From positions 1 through 20,071 of the forward strand of contig JABJBD010000012.1 in the NCBI GenBank assembly GCA_018668795.1: a stretch of DNA of 20,071 bases, given 5' to 3'. Shown here piece by piece: positions 1 through 8,841 of the stretch. Position 1 is the first letter of the stretch, and each line of letters opens with the position of its first letter. The notes under the pieces are model-generated. The model worked only from the letters and a program-made list of their open reading frames with translations, was not told where the DNA came from and made no database searches. Source of the DNA: Candidatus Puniceispirillum sp. Its GTDB lineage: Bacteria; Pseudomonadota; Alphaproteobacteria; Puniceispirillales; Puniceispirillaceae. Both the position numbers and the translations under genes were made by a program.

Positions 1-1569
1 ATTGTCTTTGGTGATAAAAGCTGTGGCCATTTCTTTGAAAGTGCGGGGAATGTTGATCTTGCTGGCCTGGAGGATGTGCAAGATTATATTGCTAAGCTGA
101 AAAAGGCGCATGTGCTTGTTGATCATAATGAACGCGCACAAAGGGTTCTGGATCAGGCTAATAAATTGGCTGCCGATATGAATTGTACTGTTAAAACTGG
201 CATTGCGCAGGTAACCGAAACAGCCAATCTTGTCGAATGGCCACATCTGCTGGTTGGCAAGATCGAAGATCGGTTTATGCAATTACCTGCCGAGGTGCTG
301 CAATCGTCAATCCAGACGCATCAGAAATATATCACGCTGGAAAATGTCAGCGATAGGTCGATGTCGCCGCATTTCATCATTGTTTCTAACCGCGTTGCCG
401 ATAGCACGCGTGATGACATTATCAAGGCAGGTAACCAGCGTGTTTTGCGCGCCCGCCTTGCCGATGCCGAATTTTTCTGGACGCAGGACAAAGCCAGAAA
501 GTTAGAAGATTATCTGCCACAGCTTGGTGATATTACCTTTTATGCGGGGCTTGGATCAGTGCATGATAAGGTGCGCCGCATAGAAAAGCTGGCAGGCGAT
601 ATTGCCCCTTTCATCAGTGGCTGTGATCCGGTCAAGGCGCAACGCGCGGCATTGTTGGCGAAAGCCGATCTGGTGACGGGCATGGTAGGTGAATTTCCCG
701 AATTGCAGGGTATCATGGGCGGCTATTATGCCGTTGCATCAGGTGAAGATAGCGATGTGGCTGAGGCGATCGCGTCACATTATCGCCCACAAGGGCCACA
801 GGACGCAGTGCCATCATTGCCCGCGGCCATGGCGGTGTCTCTGGCGGACAAAATTGATACGCTGGTTGGTTTCTTTGGCGTTGGTGCCAAGCCTACAGGA
901 TCAAAAGACCCCTATGCCTTGCGCCGCGCCGCGCTTGGGGTGATATCCATCATCCTTGAAAGCCAGAACCGAATTCCGCTTGCTAAACTTTTTGTCAAGG
1001 CAGCTTCATATCACGGGTTTGATAATCTTGACGAAGCTTTGCAACCATTTTTGATTGAACGTCTGCGCGTCAGCCTGTTGGATCAAAATATTTCGCATGA
1101 TGTTGCTGCTTCGGTTTTGCAGACGGCAACAACGGACGACGTGTTATTGCTAGCTGACACAGCGCGTGCCTTGGCCGCGTTTTTGGCAACTGAGGATGGG
1201 GCCGGATTACTAGCTGGCTGGCGTCGCGCTGCAAGCATTCTGGCCGCAGAAGAAAGCAAAGAAAAACGGGTCTTTGCCCCCACGATTGACCCAAACCTGT
1301 TTGTGTATGATGCCGAGCGCGCATTGATGACGGCCATTGAAGCTCTTGGTAATGAGAAACAGGATGTTCAAACCGAGGTTCCTGATAAAGCACAGCTTCT
1401 GCAACAAATGCAGGCGCTTGGTAACTTACGGACGCCTATTGACCATTTCTTTACCGAAGTTGTGGTAAATGATAGCGATCCGGCAATTCGGGAAAACAGG
1501 TTAGGACTTCTGGCGCTCATAAGATCACATATGCAACAGGTTGCAGACTTTTCAAAAATCGAAGGTTGA
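1..1569 (+). CDS. glyS: Glycine--tRNA ligase beta subunit (3' part of gene)
   Basis: Beta subunit of the bacterial alpha2beta2 glycyl-tRNA synthetase, which charges tRNA-Gly in the cytoplasm. The reading frame is open from base 1, so the gene starts upstream. The 522 residues present are about three quarters of a normal GlyS of roughly 690 residues. The GTG at base 76 is an internal Val codon, not a start, because the frame upstream already reads as GlyS (KSCGHFFESAG, matching the family's xxGHRFHxPG segment). Family hallmarks include HQKYITLEN, KADLVTGMVGEFPELQG-like text, GSKDPYALRRAALG, and the C-terminal anticodon-binding (DALR-like) end with DHFFTEVVVN and ADFSKIEG. glyQ would be expected just upstream. 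ppdK follows 118 bp later on the same strand. The assignment is secure. Confidence 0.97.
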   Translation: MVFGDKSCGHFFESAGNVDLAGLEDVQDYIAKLKKAHVLVDHNERAQRVLDQANKLAADMNCTVKTGIAQVTETANLVEWPHLLVGKIEDRFMQLPAEVLQSSIQTHQKYITLENVSDRSMSPHFIIVSNRVADSTRDDIIKAGNQRVLRARLADAEFFWTQDKARKLEDYLPQLGDITFYAGLGSVHDKVRRIEKLAGDIAPFISGCDPVKAQRAALLAKADLVTGMVGEFPELQGIMGGYYAVASGEDSDVAEAIASHYRPQGPQDAVPSLPAAMAVSLADKIDTLVGFFGVGAKPTGSKDPYALRRAALGVISIILESQNRIPLAKLFVKAASYHGFDNLDEALQPFLIERLRVSLLDQNISHDVAASVLQTATTDDVLLLADTARALAAFLATEDGAGLLAGWRRAASILAAEESKEKRVFAPTIDPNLFVYDAERALMTAIEALGNEKQDVQTEVPDKAQLLQQMQALGNLRTPIDHFFTEVVVNDSDPAIRENRLGLLALIRSHMQQVADFSKIEG

Positions 1570-1687
1570 TGGATGAAAGGTCTGGAACGTTGAGTGTGCA
1601 TTTTTGAGCATATGTTGACGTTGTTTAGTGATTTCATTGTTGCGACGGTTACATGACGCAACCTAATGGTGGAAAAGGGACTAAATC

Positions 1688-4354
1688 ATGGCTCAGTGGG
1701 TATATAGCTTTGGTACAAATGGCACGGATGGCGATAGCTCCATGCGTAATCTTTTGGGAGGCAAAGGTGCAAATCTTGCCGAGATGAGTGGCATCGGTTT
1801 GCCAGTCCCACCCGGATTTACCATCACCACCGAGGTCTGTACCTATTTCTATGATAATGACCATAGCTATCCAGATACCTTAAAAAGTGACGTTGCGGCA
1901 GCGATTGCGTTGATTGAAGCCGAAACGGGTACTTTATTCGCTGATCCGAAAAATCCGCTTCTTGTATCCGTGCGTTCGGGTGCGCGTGCTTCAATGCCGG
2001 GCATGATGGATACAGTGCTTAATCTGGGTCTGAATGACGAAACCGCCGCCGGTCTTGCCCTGCGTGCCGATGATACCCGCTTTGCCTATGACAGCTATCG
2101 TCGGTTTATCCAGATGTATGCCGATGTGGTGATGGATGTCGATCATGGCCTGTTTGAGGATGCGCTGGAAGATATGAAGCGCGCCCGAGGTATTTTTGAC
2201 GATACCAAGCTGACCGGAGACGATCTGCAGGAACTGGTTAGGCTATATAAGAGCATCGTTGAAGATGAAGCTGGCAACGCATTTCCTCAAGACCCATGGG
2301 TGCAATTATGGGGCGCTGTGGGTGCGGTCTTTACCAGTTGGATGAATACGCGTGCAAAAACATATCGGCGGCTTAACAATATTCCAGCTGCATGGGGCAC
2401 GGCGGTTAATGTTCAGGCCATGGTATTTGGCAATATGGGTGATGATTGCGCGACAGGCGTTGCTTTTACCCGCGATCCATCAACAGGTGAAAACACTTTT
2501 TATGGTGAATTTCTGATTAATGCGCAGGGCGAAGATGTTGTTGCGGGTATCCGCACACCATTACCACTGACCACCAAAGCCCGTCTTCATGGTGGCGGCG
2601 ATGAAGCGTCGATGCAGGAAGCCATGCCTGAGGTATTTGATCAGCTTGACGCTGTGCGTACCAGGCTTGAGGCGCATTATTGCGATATGCAGGATCTGGA
2701 ATTTACTGTCCAGCAGGGTCGGCTCTATATGCTCCAGACGCGAAGCGGTAAACGTACTGCCGAGGCAGCAATCCGCATGGCTGTTGAAATGGCTGATGAA
2801 GGGTTGATTTCAAAAGATGAAGCCATTTGTCGGGTTGATCCGCTGGCGCTTGACCAGTTGTTGCATCCAACGCTTGATCCCGATGCTCAAAAGACATTAC
2901 TGACACGTGGATTGCCAGCATCACCAGGCGCTGCCTGTGGGCAGATCGTTCTGAGTGCCGACAAGGCTGAGGAAATGGCGGCAAATGGGCACCAGGTCAT
3001 TCTGGTTCGTCTGGAAACAAGCCCAGAAGATATTCATGGTATGCACGCGGCGGCAGGTATTCTGACCGCACGTGGCGGTATGACAAGCCATGCGGCTGTT
3101 GTGGCTCGTGGGATGGGGCGGCCATGCGTTTCAGGTAGTGGTGATTTGAGCTTTGACGAAGTAAGTGGCAAAATCTTTATTCTGAGTACCGAATTGTCCG
3201 AAGGTGACATTCTGACCATTGATGGCAGTAACGGTAATGTCTATCTTGGCGAGGTGGCAACGATTCAGCCACGTATGTCAGATGCCTTTGCTACGCTTAT
3301 GGGCTGGGCAGATCAGGCACGGCGTATGCGCGTGCGTACTAACGCGGAAACCCCAGCAGATGCCCGCGTTGCGGTTGATTTCGGGGCAGAAGGTATCGGG
3401 CTTTGTCGTACCGAGCATATGTTCTTTGATAGTGACCGTATTATTGCCATGCGTGAAATGATTATGGCAGCGGATACTGATGGGCGCGAAACGGCGCTGG
3501 CAAAATTATTGCCGATGCAAAGACAGGATTTTGAATCTTTGTTTGAGATCATGGCAGGCTTGCCAGTGACGATCCGTTTGCTTGACCCGCCTTTGCATGA
3601 ATTTCTGCCACATTCACAAGATGAGTTGGCCGAAGTTGCCAAAGCATCAGGCATCACGCCCGAAACCGCACGCCAACGCGCCATTAAACTGTCCGAGTCA
3701 AACCCCATGCTTGGCCATCGTGGATGTCGTCTGGCGGTGACCTATCCAGAAATCTGCCGGATGCAGGCACGTGCGGTATTTGAAGCGGCTTGTGCTATTG
3801 CCAAAAAGCTGGGGACAGCACCGATTCCTGAAATCATGGTGCCACTGGCTGCGACCGCGCGCGAGATTGCGCTTTGCAAGGCGGAAATCATCGCCGCCGC
3901 CACTGCGGTTATGGCCGAAACAGGTCAGAAAATCGAATATCTGATTGGTACGATGGTTGAATTGCCCCGCGCGGCTATTTGCGCTGGCGATCTTGCCGAG
4001 GAAGCGGAATTTTTCTCGTTTGGAACGAACGATCTGACGCAAACCGCCCTTGGGATCAGCCGCGATGATGCGGGGGCGTTTCTGCATTATTATGCCGAAG
4101 CCGAAATCTATCCGATTGATCCTTTTGTATCGATTGATCGCGATGGCGTTGGTGCGCTGGTGCGTCTTGGTGTTGAAAATGGTAAGGCCACCCGTCCTGA
4201 TATCAAGCTGGGTATCTGCGGCGAGCATGGCGGTGATCCGGATTCGATCAGCTTTTTTGAAGAGGTCGGGCTAGACTATATTTCATGCTCACCGTTTCGC
4301 GTACCTGCCGCCCGTCTGGCCGCCGCACAGGCGCATATCAGGCAGAAAGACTAG
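1688..4354 (+). CDS. ppdK: Pyruvate, phosphate dikinase
   Basis: Reversibly converts pyruvate, ATP and Pi to phosphoenolpyruvate, AMP and PPi. It can serve gluconeogenesis or PPi-linked glycolysis. The protein has 888 residues, full length for the family. An ATP-grasp nucleotide domain covers about residues 1-350 (LLGGKGANLAEM near the N terminus, SVRSGARASMPGMMDT). The swivelling phosphohistidine domain has GGMTSHAAVVARG, with the phospho-acceptor predicted as His468. The C-terminal PEP/pyruvate barrel ends in SCSPFRVPAARLA, with the catalytic acid Cys867. The start at 1688 gives the expected MAQWVYSFG N terminus and has AAGGGA upstream. The 118-bp gap after glyS holds a TTGACG at 1615-1620 but no convincing -10 box, so co-transcription with glyS or a separate promoter are both possible. 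The gene ends at a hairpin terminator shared with convergent rpmE. Confidence 0.98.
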   Translation: MAQWVYSFGTNGTDGDSSMRNLLGGKGANLAEMSGIGLPVPPGFTITTEVCTYFYDNDHSYPDTLKSDVAAAIALIEAETGTLFADPKNPLLVSVRSGARASMPGMMDTVLNLGLNDETAAGLALRADDTRFAYDSYRRFIQMYADVVMDVDHGLFEDALEDMKRARGIFDDTKLTGDDLQELVRLYKSIVEDEAGNAFPQDPWVQLWGAVGAVFTSWMNTRAKTYRRLNNIPAAWGTAVNVQAMVFGNMGDDCATGVAFTRDPSTGENTFYGEFLINAQGEDVVAGIRTPLPLTTKARLHGGGDEASMQEAMPEVFDQLDAVRTRLEAHYCDMQDLEFTVQQGRLYMLQTRSGKRTAEAAIRMAVEMADEGLISKDEAICRVDPLALDQLLHPTLDPDAQKTLLTRGLPASPGAACGQIVLSADKAEEMAANGHQVILVRLETSPEDIHGMHAAAGILTARGGMTSHAAVVARGMGRPCVSGSGDLSFDEVSGKIFILSTELSEGDILTIDGSNGNVYLGEVATIQPRMSDAFATLMGWADQARRMRVRTNAETPADARVAVDFGAEGIGLCRTEHMFFDSDRIIAMREMIMAADTDGRETALAKLLPMQRQDFESLFEIMAGLPVTIRLLDPPLHEFLPHSQDELAEVAKASGITPETARQRAIKLSESNPMLGHRGCRLAVTYPEICRMQARAVFEAACAIAKKLGTAPIPEIMVPLAATAREIALCKAEIIAAATAVMAETGQKIEYLIGTMVELPRAAICAGDLAEEAEFFSFGTNDLTQTALGISRDDAGAFLHYYAEAEIYPIDPFVSIDRDGVGALVRLGVENGKATRPDIKLGICGEHGGDPDSISFFEEVGLDYISCSPFRVPAARLAAAQAHIRQKD

Positions 4355-4391
4355 CCTTTGAATACGGCCAAGCCATACCGACGTGAAAAAC

Positions 4392-4425
4392 AAAAAAGCC
4401 GGCAATCCATAAGGATGCCGGCTTT
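4392..4425. terminator. Bidirectional intrinsic terminator between ppdK and rpmE
   Basis: Inverted repeat AAAGCCGGCA (4395-4404) and TGCCGGCTTT (4416-4425) forms a 10-bp GC-rich stem. Inside it TCC and GGA can extend the stem around an ATAA loop, leaving one bulged A. On the minus strand the stem is followed by TTTTTTGTTTTT, a strong U-tract for rpmE. On the plus strand the tail is TTTAAATTTGG, weaker but usable for ppdK. It lies 40 bp after the ppdK stop and 33 bp after the rpmE stop, as expected for a shared terminator between convergent genes. Confidence 0.9.
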
Positions 4426-4457
4426 AAATTTGGATTAAATTCGAAAAACTTTTTGAA

Positions 4458-4679
4458 TTACTTGGTGCCAAGACCTGCAAAGCGCTTGTTAAAGCGGGCA
4501 ACCTGACCACCTGAATCAACGATCCGGTGCTGACCTGTCCATGCTGGATGTGTCAGTGGGTCGATATCAAGCTTGATAACGTCACCTTCTTTGCCCATGG
4601 TCGAACGTGTCTTGCGCTCGGAACCATCGGTCATCACAACGGTGATTTCGTGGTAATCGGGATGAATTTCTTTTTTCAT
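4458..4679 (-). CDS. rpmE: 50S ribosomal protein L31 (zinc-free type)
   Basis: Large-subunit ribosomal protein that helps bridge the subunits. The 73 residues start MKKEIHPDYHEITVVMTDG and end GGQVARFNKRFAGLGTK, both diagnostic of L31. The Cys-x-x-Cys zinc ligands of E. coli L31 are absent: the protein has no cysteine at all. This is the usual alphaproteobacterial form rather than a defect. The start is supported by AAGGAG at 4691-4686 on the minus strand, six bases before the ATG. The gene is a single-gene unit that ends in the strong terminator at 4392-4425. It is divergent from the ABC exporter gene. Its leader contains two compact inverted repeats, described separately. Confidence 0.97.
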   Translation of the reverse strand: MKKEIHPDYHEITVVMTDGSERKTRSTMGKEGDVIKLDIDPLTHPAWTGQHRIVDSGGQVARFNKRFAGLGTK

Positions 4680-4693
4680 TATGCTCTCCTTAA

Positions 4694-4738
4694 AGCCTGA
4701 CGCCGCCGCCAGGCTCTGGGTCTCGTCCGGTAACCGGA
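4694..4738 (-). promoter_or_regulatory. Structured leader upstream of rpmE (candidate L31 autoregulatory element)
   Basis: Two inverted repeats sit just upstream of the rpmE ribosome binding site. AGCCTG (4694-4699) pairs with CAGGCT (4710-4715) around a ten-base GC-rich loop, with the stem ending only two bases from the AAGGAG. Further out is the palindrome TCCGGTAACCGGA (4726-4738). L31 messages in other bacterial groups carry structured leaders thought to bind L31. This one is proposed by analogy only, and I cannot match it to a known L31 leader motif. The outer palindrome could equally be an operator for the divergent exporter gene. Confidence 0.35.
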
Positions 4739-4877
4739 TGTTAAATCTATGTGTCGGTGGACAGTCCTGTATAACAAGTCAATTGACGATGTGCAGGGCT
4801 GGTCTTTCAACAGTGCGGGTGGTATATCGCCTATGGCGTTGCAAAGCAAGCCCTTAACGAACACAACAGGTATTGTA

Positions 4878-6692
4878 ATGACAAACCGTAATGTCGATGG
4901 TGTTTACACCGCTACCAAGGCCAATAGTGCCCAGGCAACGATGACAAGCGGGGAATTGTTACGGTTTTTCTGGCCATATCTGGCACCTCATAAAAAACGG
5001 ATTATGCTGGCTATATTGTCATTATTCATGGTGGCAGGGGCATTGCTGTTCATGGGGCGGGGGCTGGCCTATCTGGTTGATGAAGGTCTTGGCAAGCAAG
5101 ATCCAGCCTTGCTTGACCGTGCTGTCATGGCAACCAGTCTGATTGCGTTGGTGCTTGCCTTTGGAAGCTATTTGCGGACAACGATGGTTAACCAGATTGG
5201 TGAAATGGTGCTGGCCGATATTCGCCGTGCGGTGTTCGCCCATGTGACCAGATTATCGATCGGATGGTTTGAGACCGCCCGAACCGGAGATGTTCTGGCA
5301 CGGATAACCAGTGATACCGCGACCGTGCAGATGGTAATGACATCAACATTGTCAATGGCCGCCCGCAATGTGATTCTGTTATTTGGCGGGCTGGTGATGG
5401 TGGTGCTTTCAAGCCCAAAAATGTCACTGGTTGTGCTGGTTGTTGTCCCGCTTGTGGTGGTGCCTCTGATTTTGCTGGGGCGGCGTTTGCGGGTGGCGTC
5501 ACGGCTTGCCCAAGATCGGCTTGGTGATGTTTCGGTTGAAGCCGAAGAGGTGGTTAGCGCAATCCGTACCGTTCAGGCCTTTGGACGTGAGGCATTTGTG
5601 CGGGCGCATTTTGATAAGGCTGTTGATGATAGTCTTGATGCGGCCTTGTCACGGGTGCGTTTGCGCGGCCTGTTATCCGGTATTTTGATTTTTCTGGTCT
5701 TTAGTGGTATTTCGGCAATTCTGTGGATTGGGGGGCAGGATCTGTTGGCTGGCCGGATCAGTGCTGGTGACTTATCATCCTTTATTTTTTATGCCTTTCT
5801 GGTTGCGAGCTCGACTGGATTTTTATCCGAATTGGCTGGCGATCTGCAACGCGCGGCTGGCGCGGCGGATCGGATTGCCCAGCTTCTTATAACGGATGCC
5901 ATTGTCCCTGAATTACCGAAAACACAAAAACTGGATAGCACACATCCGGTAGCGTGTCGTTTTGACAAGGTCTCATTTTCCTATCCGGCCACAGCTAGCC
6001 GATCTGCCATTGATAATGTCAGCTTTCATATCAATGCAGGTGAACGGGTTGCTTTGGTGGGGCCAAGCGGCGCTGGTAAATCGACTATGTTTCATTTGTT
6101 ATTGCGTTTTTATGACCCATTTACAGGCGTGATTTCAATCGGTGATACAGATATTCGCTCAGTCAGCCTTGCTGATGTGCGCGCCCAGATTGGCTTGGTG
6201 CCGCAAGACCCAGCATTATTTTCTGCAACAATCCGCGAGAATCTGGCCTTTGGCCGCCCTGATGCCGATATGGATGCGATTATCGATGCGGCGAAAAAAG
6301 CGCAAGCGCATGATTTTATCATGGCGACCCCTGATGGGTATGATGCGATGGTTGGTGAAAAAGGTGTCCGGCTTTCGGGCGGCCAGAGACAGCGTGTTGC
6401 CATTGCACGCGCTATTCTGCGTAATCCCAAATTATTGCTGCTTGATGAGGCAACTAGCGCCTTGGATGCGCAATCAGAAGCCGCGGTGCAAGGCGCGCTG
6501 GAGAATTTGATGCATGAGCGCACATCATTGGTGATCGCGCACCGTCTGGCCACTGTTGTGCGGGCAGATCGTATTCTGCTGCTTGATCAGGGACGTATCA
6601 TCGCCGAAGGCACGCATGAAATGTTGATGGTTGAGTCAAGCCTGTATCGGACATTGGCTGATCTTCAGTTTTCAGTGCCAAGAGCTATCTAA
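4878..6692 (+). CDS. ABC exporter, fused permease and ATP-binding protein (MsbA-related)
   Basis: Half-transporter that should homodimerise in the inner membrane and export a hydrophobic or lipidic substrate using ATP; the substrate cannot be read from sequence. From the chosen ATG (604 residues) six membrane segments lie near residues 42-66, 83-103, 163-178, 182-201, 266-286 and 300-315. The nucleotide-binding domain follows: Walker A GPSGAGKS at 395-402, signature LSGGQ at 499-503, Walker B LLLLDE ending Asp523-Glu524, and H-loop His555. All catalytic residues are present. The frame extends upstream to 4749, but I chose 4878 because AGG lies seven bases before it, the extra 43 residues look non-coding, and 604 residues matches the family length. 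It resembles the alphaproteobacterial MsbA-related subgroup rather than true lipid A flippase MsbA. Its stop is 4 bp from the stop of the opposing gene. Confidence 0.93.
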   Translation: MTNRNVDGVYTATKANSAQATMTSGELLRFFWPYLAPHKKRIMLAILSLFMVAGALLFMGRGLAYLVDEGLGKQDPALLDRAVMATSLIALVLAFGSYLRTTMVNQIGEMVLADIRRAVFAHVTRLSIGWFETARTGDVLARITSDTATVQMVMTSTLSMAARNVILLFGGLVMVVLSSPKMSLVVLVVVPLVVVPLILLGRRLRVASRLAQDRLGDVSVEAEEVVSAIRTVQAFGREAFVRAHFDKAVDDSLDAALSRVRLRGLLSGILIFLVFSGISAILWIGGQDLLAGRISAGDLSSFIFYAFLVASSTGFLSELAGDLQRAAGAADRIAQLLITDAIVPELPKTQKLDSTHPVACRFDKVSFSYPATASRSAIDNVSFHINAGERVALVGPSGAGKSTMFHLLLRFYDPFTGVISIGDTDIRSVSLADVRAQIGLVPQDPALFSATIRENLAFGRPDADMDAIIDAAKKAQAHDFIMATPDGYDAMVGEKGVRLSGGQRQRVAIARAILRNPKLLLLDEATSALDAQSEAAVQGALENLMHERTSLVIAHRLATVVRADRILLLDQGRIIAEGTHEMLMVESSLYRTLADLQFSVPRAI

Positions 6693-6696
6693 AATA

Positions 6697-7623
6697 TTAA
6701 TTATCAGGTGATGTGAAATGGCCAATCAGGCCAGTTTCAAGATCGTAATCATTTGCTGCAAAATGACCAGTTGTGCCCGTTGCCCGTGTGCCATTGACCG
6801 CCCCTTTTATCGAGGCATTCCAGCTGTATATATCGCCGCCATCAATCTGGAATTGTATTTTTGCATCTTTGCTGCTGAACAAATTGTTGCTGGCTGGCGG
6901 TATGGTGAAATCAAGTGTCCCGTCAAAGCGGCTTTGGGAGCTATTGGTCAGTGATATTGATTTTAAGGCGCCTTTTTGAACCGGAAAATCAAGCACCAGA
7001 TTACCGATGCCACTCCATTTTACAGGTGCTTCGTCTCCGGGGCAAATACATGCCACTTTAACATCAACTGATAAAGAAACAGCACGATCAGGCGTGTGGT
7101 CGATTAACTGGACAGGGTATATGTCTTTAAAAAATTCCATCACATATAAATCTTCTTCAATCCATGCGAATATATCATTGTCGTCATCAATTAATGATGT
7201 TGTCAGAACGCTTTGCTGGTCAATATCGCCAAATTCGTAAAGCGCGCTCACCAAAAGAACATGCGCATCGATTGCGAGAGGTGGCAGCGCATGTTTGTCG
7301 GGTAGTGGCGCCATTATGTCTATCGGTTCTAGGACAAATTGCGTGTGATCGAAATGTGGATGCTCGTCTTCAAATCGAATATCAGGGGATGGATGTTTAC
7401 AGCGCAAAAGCAACTCTGAGCGCGGCGACAGGGTCTCGGCAGTGTTATCGCACGTAGCCGCTGTCGCCGTATTTGCGAACCCATACAAGCCAGTCAGAAG
7501 TAACAGACAACAGCCTGAAAATAGCTGGACAACCTTTATGGTTTGGCGCGCTAAATTTCGACTTGTAACTTTAAATGCATAGATATCCGACTTTGGCTGA
7601 TCAAATGGCCAAATCATAATCAT
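6697..7623 (-). CDS. Uncharacterised secreted protein
   Basis: I do not recognise this 308-residue protein. The N terminus is long and basic, followed by a hydrophobic stretch (about residues 31-50, VVQLFSGCCLLLLTGLYGFA) and a likely signal-peptidase I site near residue 56 (ATA-A). A lipobox reading (FSGC) is poor because the Cys precedes most of the hydrophobic core. The mature part is acidic and ends in a Gly/Thr-rich, probably beta-strand region (about 220-308) with a GHF...TGLIGHF double motif. This faintly recalls the beta-barrel C-lobe of transferrin-binding-protein-like surface proteins, a weak resemblance only. A CIC pair lies in the middle. Two ATG codons (residues 1 and 3) can serve as start and neither has a clear Shine-Dalgarno sequence. 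It lies 45 bp downstream of the OmpA/MotB-like gene on the same strand, so it may belong to that unit. Confidence 0.7.
   Translation of the reverse strand: MIMIWPFDQPKSDIYAFKVTSRNLARQTIKVVQLFSGCCLLLLTGLYGFANTATAATCDNTAETLSPRSELLLRCKHPSPDIRFEDEHPHFDHTQFVLEPIDIMAPLPDKHALPPLAIDAHVLLVSALYEFGDIDQQSVLTTSLIDDDNDIFAWIEEDLYVMEFFKDIYPVQLIDHTPDRAVSLSVDVKVACICPGDEAPVKWSGIGNLVLDFPVQKGALKSISLTNSSQSRFDGTLDFTIPPASNNLFSSKDAKIQFQIDGGDIYSWNASIKGAVNGTRATGTTGHFAANDYDLETGLIGHFTSPDN
6715..6738 (+). terminator. Weak terminator-like hairpin after the ABC exporter gene
   Basis: GAAATGGCC (6715-6723) can pair with GGCCAGTTTC (6729-6738) around an AATCA loop, with one bulged G. The hairpin begins 22 bp after the exporter stop and lies inside the 3' end of the opposing secreted-protein gene. 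The U-tract is short (TTT then CAAG), so termination here is only possible. No better hairpin exists in the 4-bp gap between the two stops. Confidence 0.3.
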
Positions 7624-7668
7624 ACAAAAGAATAGTCTATTTAGGCAGGAACGGCAATTGCACGATCA

Positions 7669-8838
7669 TTACTTTGCCGAAACTCTTTGCGTGATTTTCA
7701 GCTCAATACGTCGGTTTTTCTGGCGTGCTTCTTCACTGTCTTTGTCAATCAGGGGTTGATGTTCGCCATATCCGGTTGCCGCTAGACGGTTAGCGGGAAG
7801 CCCTTGTGATATCAGAAACCGCACCACAGATAGCGCACGTTCGGTCGAAAGATCCCAATTATCGGCATAGCGTCCAGCCCGAATTGGAATATCGTCCGTG
7901 TGACCATCCACCTGAAGAACCCAGTTAATGTCATCGGGTATTTCGCGGGCAATTTCGGCCAAAGCAACGGCAAGTTTGGTCATTTGTTCGCGGCCACTAT
8001 CGCCAATATCTGCCTGACCGGCGGCAAACAGAACCTCTGACTGGAATACAAAACGATCACCAACAATCTGCACGTCATTACGGCCTTTGAGAATGTCACG
8101 AAGTCGCCCAAAGAATTCGGATCGGAAGCGTTGTAATTCCTGTACCCGACTTGCCAGCGCATTGTTAAGGGACTTGCCAAGATTGGCGATGGCGATTTTA
8201 TCTTTGGTGGCTTGTGCTTCTTTTTCAGCCAGTAAATTTTGCAAACTTTCCAACTGTGATTTCAATGCCGCCAGCGCATTTGTCATCTGTGCAATTTCGG
8301 CGCGCGACGCATTGGTTTCAGCCTTGAGGGTCTCGATAGTCTGGCTGTCTGTTTTGGCGCGCGTATCTGCGATAGCAAGCGTACCTTCGACGATGTGAAG
8401 TCGCTCGTCACGTTCAGCCAGATTCTTTTGGGCGTCACTAAGGGCGGTTTCGGTGTCAGACTGTAACAGCATCAAACGGTCAATTTCAGCGTTTCGCGCC
8501 TCAAGGTCACTTGTCAGAATAGCAAGCTGGGAATTTATCTTGTCATTTTCGGCGTTACTTAGCGCAAGTTGATTGTTAATCTGGGCAAGGTTAGCGGCTA
8601 GATCAGCGCTGGCGTTACGCTCAAGATTCAATAGTTCGGTTAGGCTGGCAAGTTGCTGGCGCATGGCGCTTAATGTGTCATCCTGACCAGATACGCGATA
8701 AGCAAGATTAACCTGAATCAGGACGAACACCATCAGCACAAAAATAATGACCATCAATAGCGTCGCCAGTGCATCTACGAACCCAGGCCAGGTGTAGTTT
8801 TCAACGCGCCGTGAACCAGTTGTGCGGGATAACGCCAT
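7669..8838 (-). CDS. MotB/OmpA-type peptidoglycan-binding protein with long coiled coil
   Basis: This 389-residue protein is predicted to link an inner-membrane ion channel to the cell wall. One membrane segment at about residues 18-42 (WPGFVDALATLLMVIIFVLM) carries Asp22, at the position of the ion-conducting aspartate of MotB and ExbD. Residues about 52-245 are a heptad-rich coiled coil with almost no Pro or Gly. The C terminus from about residue 254 is an OmpA/MotB peptidoglycan-binding domain (VDGHTDDIPI, NWDLSTERALSVVRFL, GYGEHQPL, NRRIELKI). It lies 3 bp downstream of the MotA/ExbB-like gene, so the two are surely co-translated partners. No flagellar gene is nearby, and the coiled coil is far longer than in flagellar MotB or ExbD/TolR. 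As I recall, similar pairs occur next to suhB and efp in other alphaproteobacteria, annotated only as peptidoglycan-binding protein. The role is unknown. Confidence 0.9.
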   Translation of the reverse strand: MALSRTTGSRRVENYTWPGFVDALATLLMVIIFVLMVFVLIQVNLAYRVSGQDDTLSAMRQQLASLTELLNLERNASADLAANLAQINNQLALSNAENDKINSQLAILTSDLEARNAEIDRLMLLQSDTETALSDAQKNLAERDERLHIVEGTLAIADTRAKTDSQTIETLKAETNASRAEIAQMTNALAALKSQLESLQNLLAEKEAQATKDKIAIANLGKSLNNALASRVQELQRFRSEFFGRLRDILKGRNDVQIVGDRFVFQSEVLFAAGQADIGDSGREQMTKLAVALAEIAREIPDDINWVLQVDGHTDDIPIRAGRYADNWDLSTERALSVVRFLISQGLPANRLAATGYGEHQPLIDKDSEEARQKNRRIELKITQRVSAK

Positions 8839-8841
8839 GGT

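Noticed and set aside
3698..4228. 176-codon minus-strand open frame inside ppdK
   Set aside because: It lies wholly antisense to a secure coding region, has no ribosome binding site or recognisable protein character, and is a shadow frame.
4458..4679. L31 without zinc ligands as a stress-induced paralogue
   Set aside because: Alphaproteobacterial main L31 proteins normally lack these cysteines, so this is the ordinary form.
4749..4877. Extended N terminus of the ABC exporter starting at 4749
   Set aside because: No ribosome binding site, unusual composition, and the family length is met from 4878.
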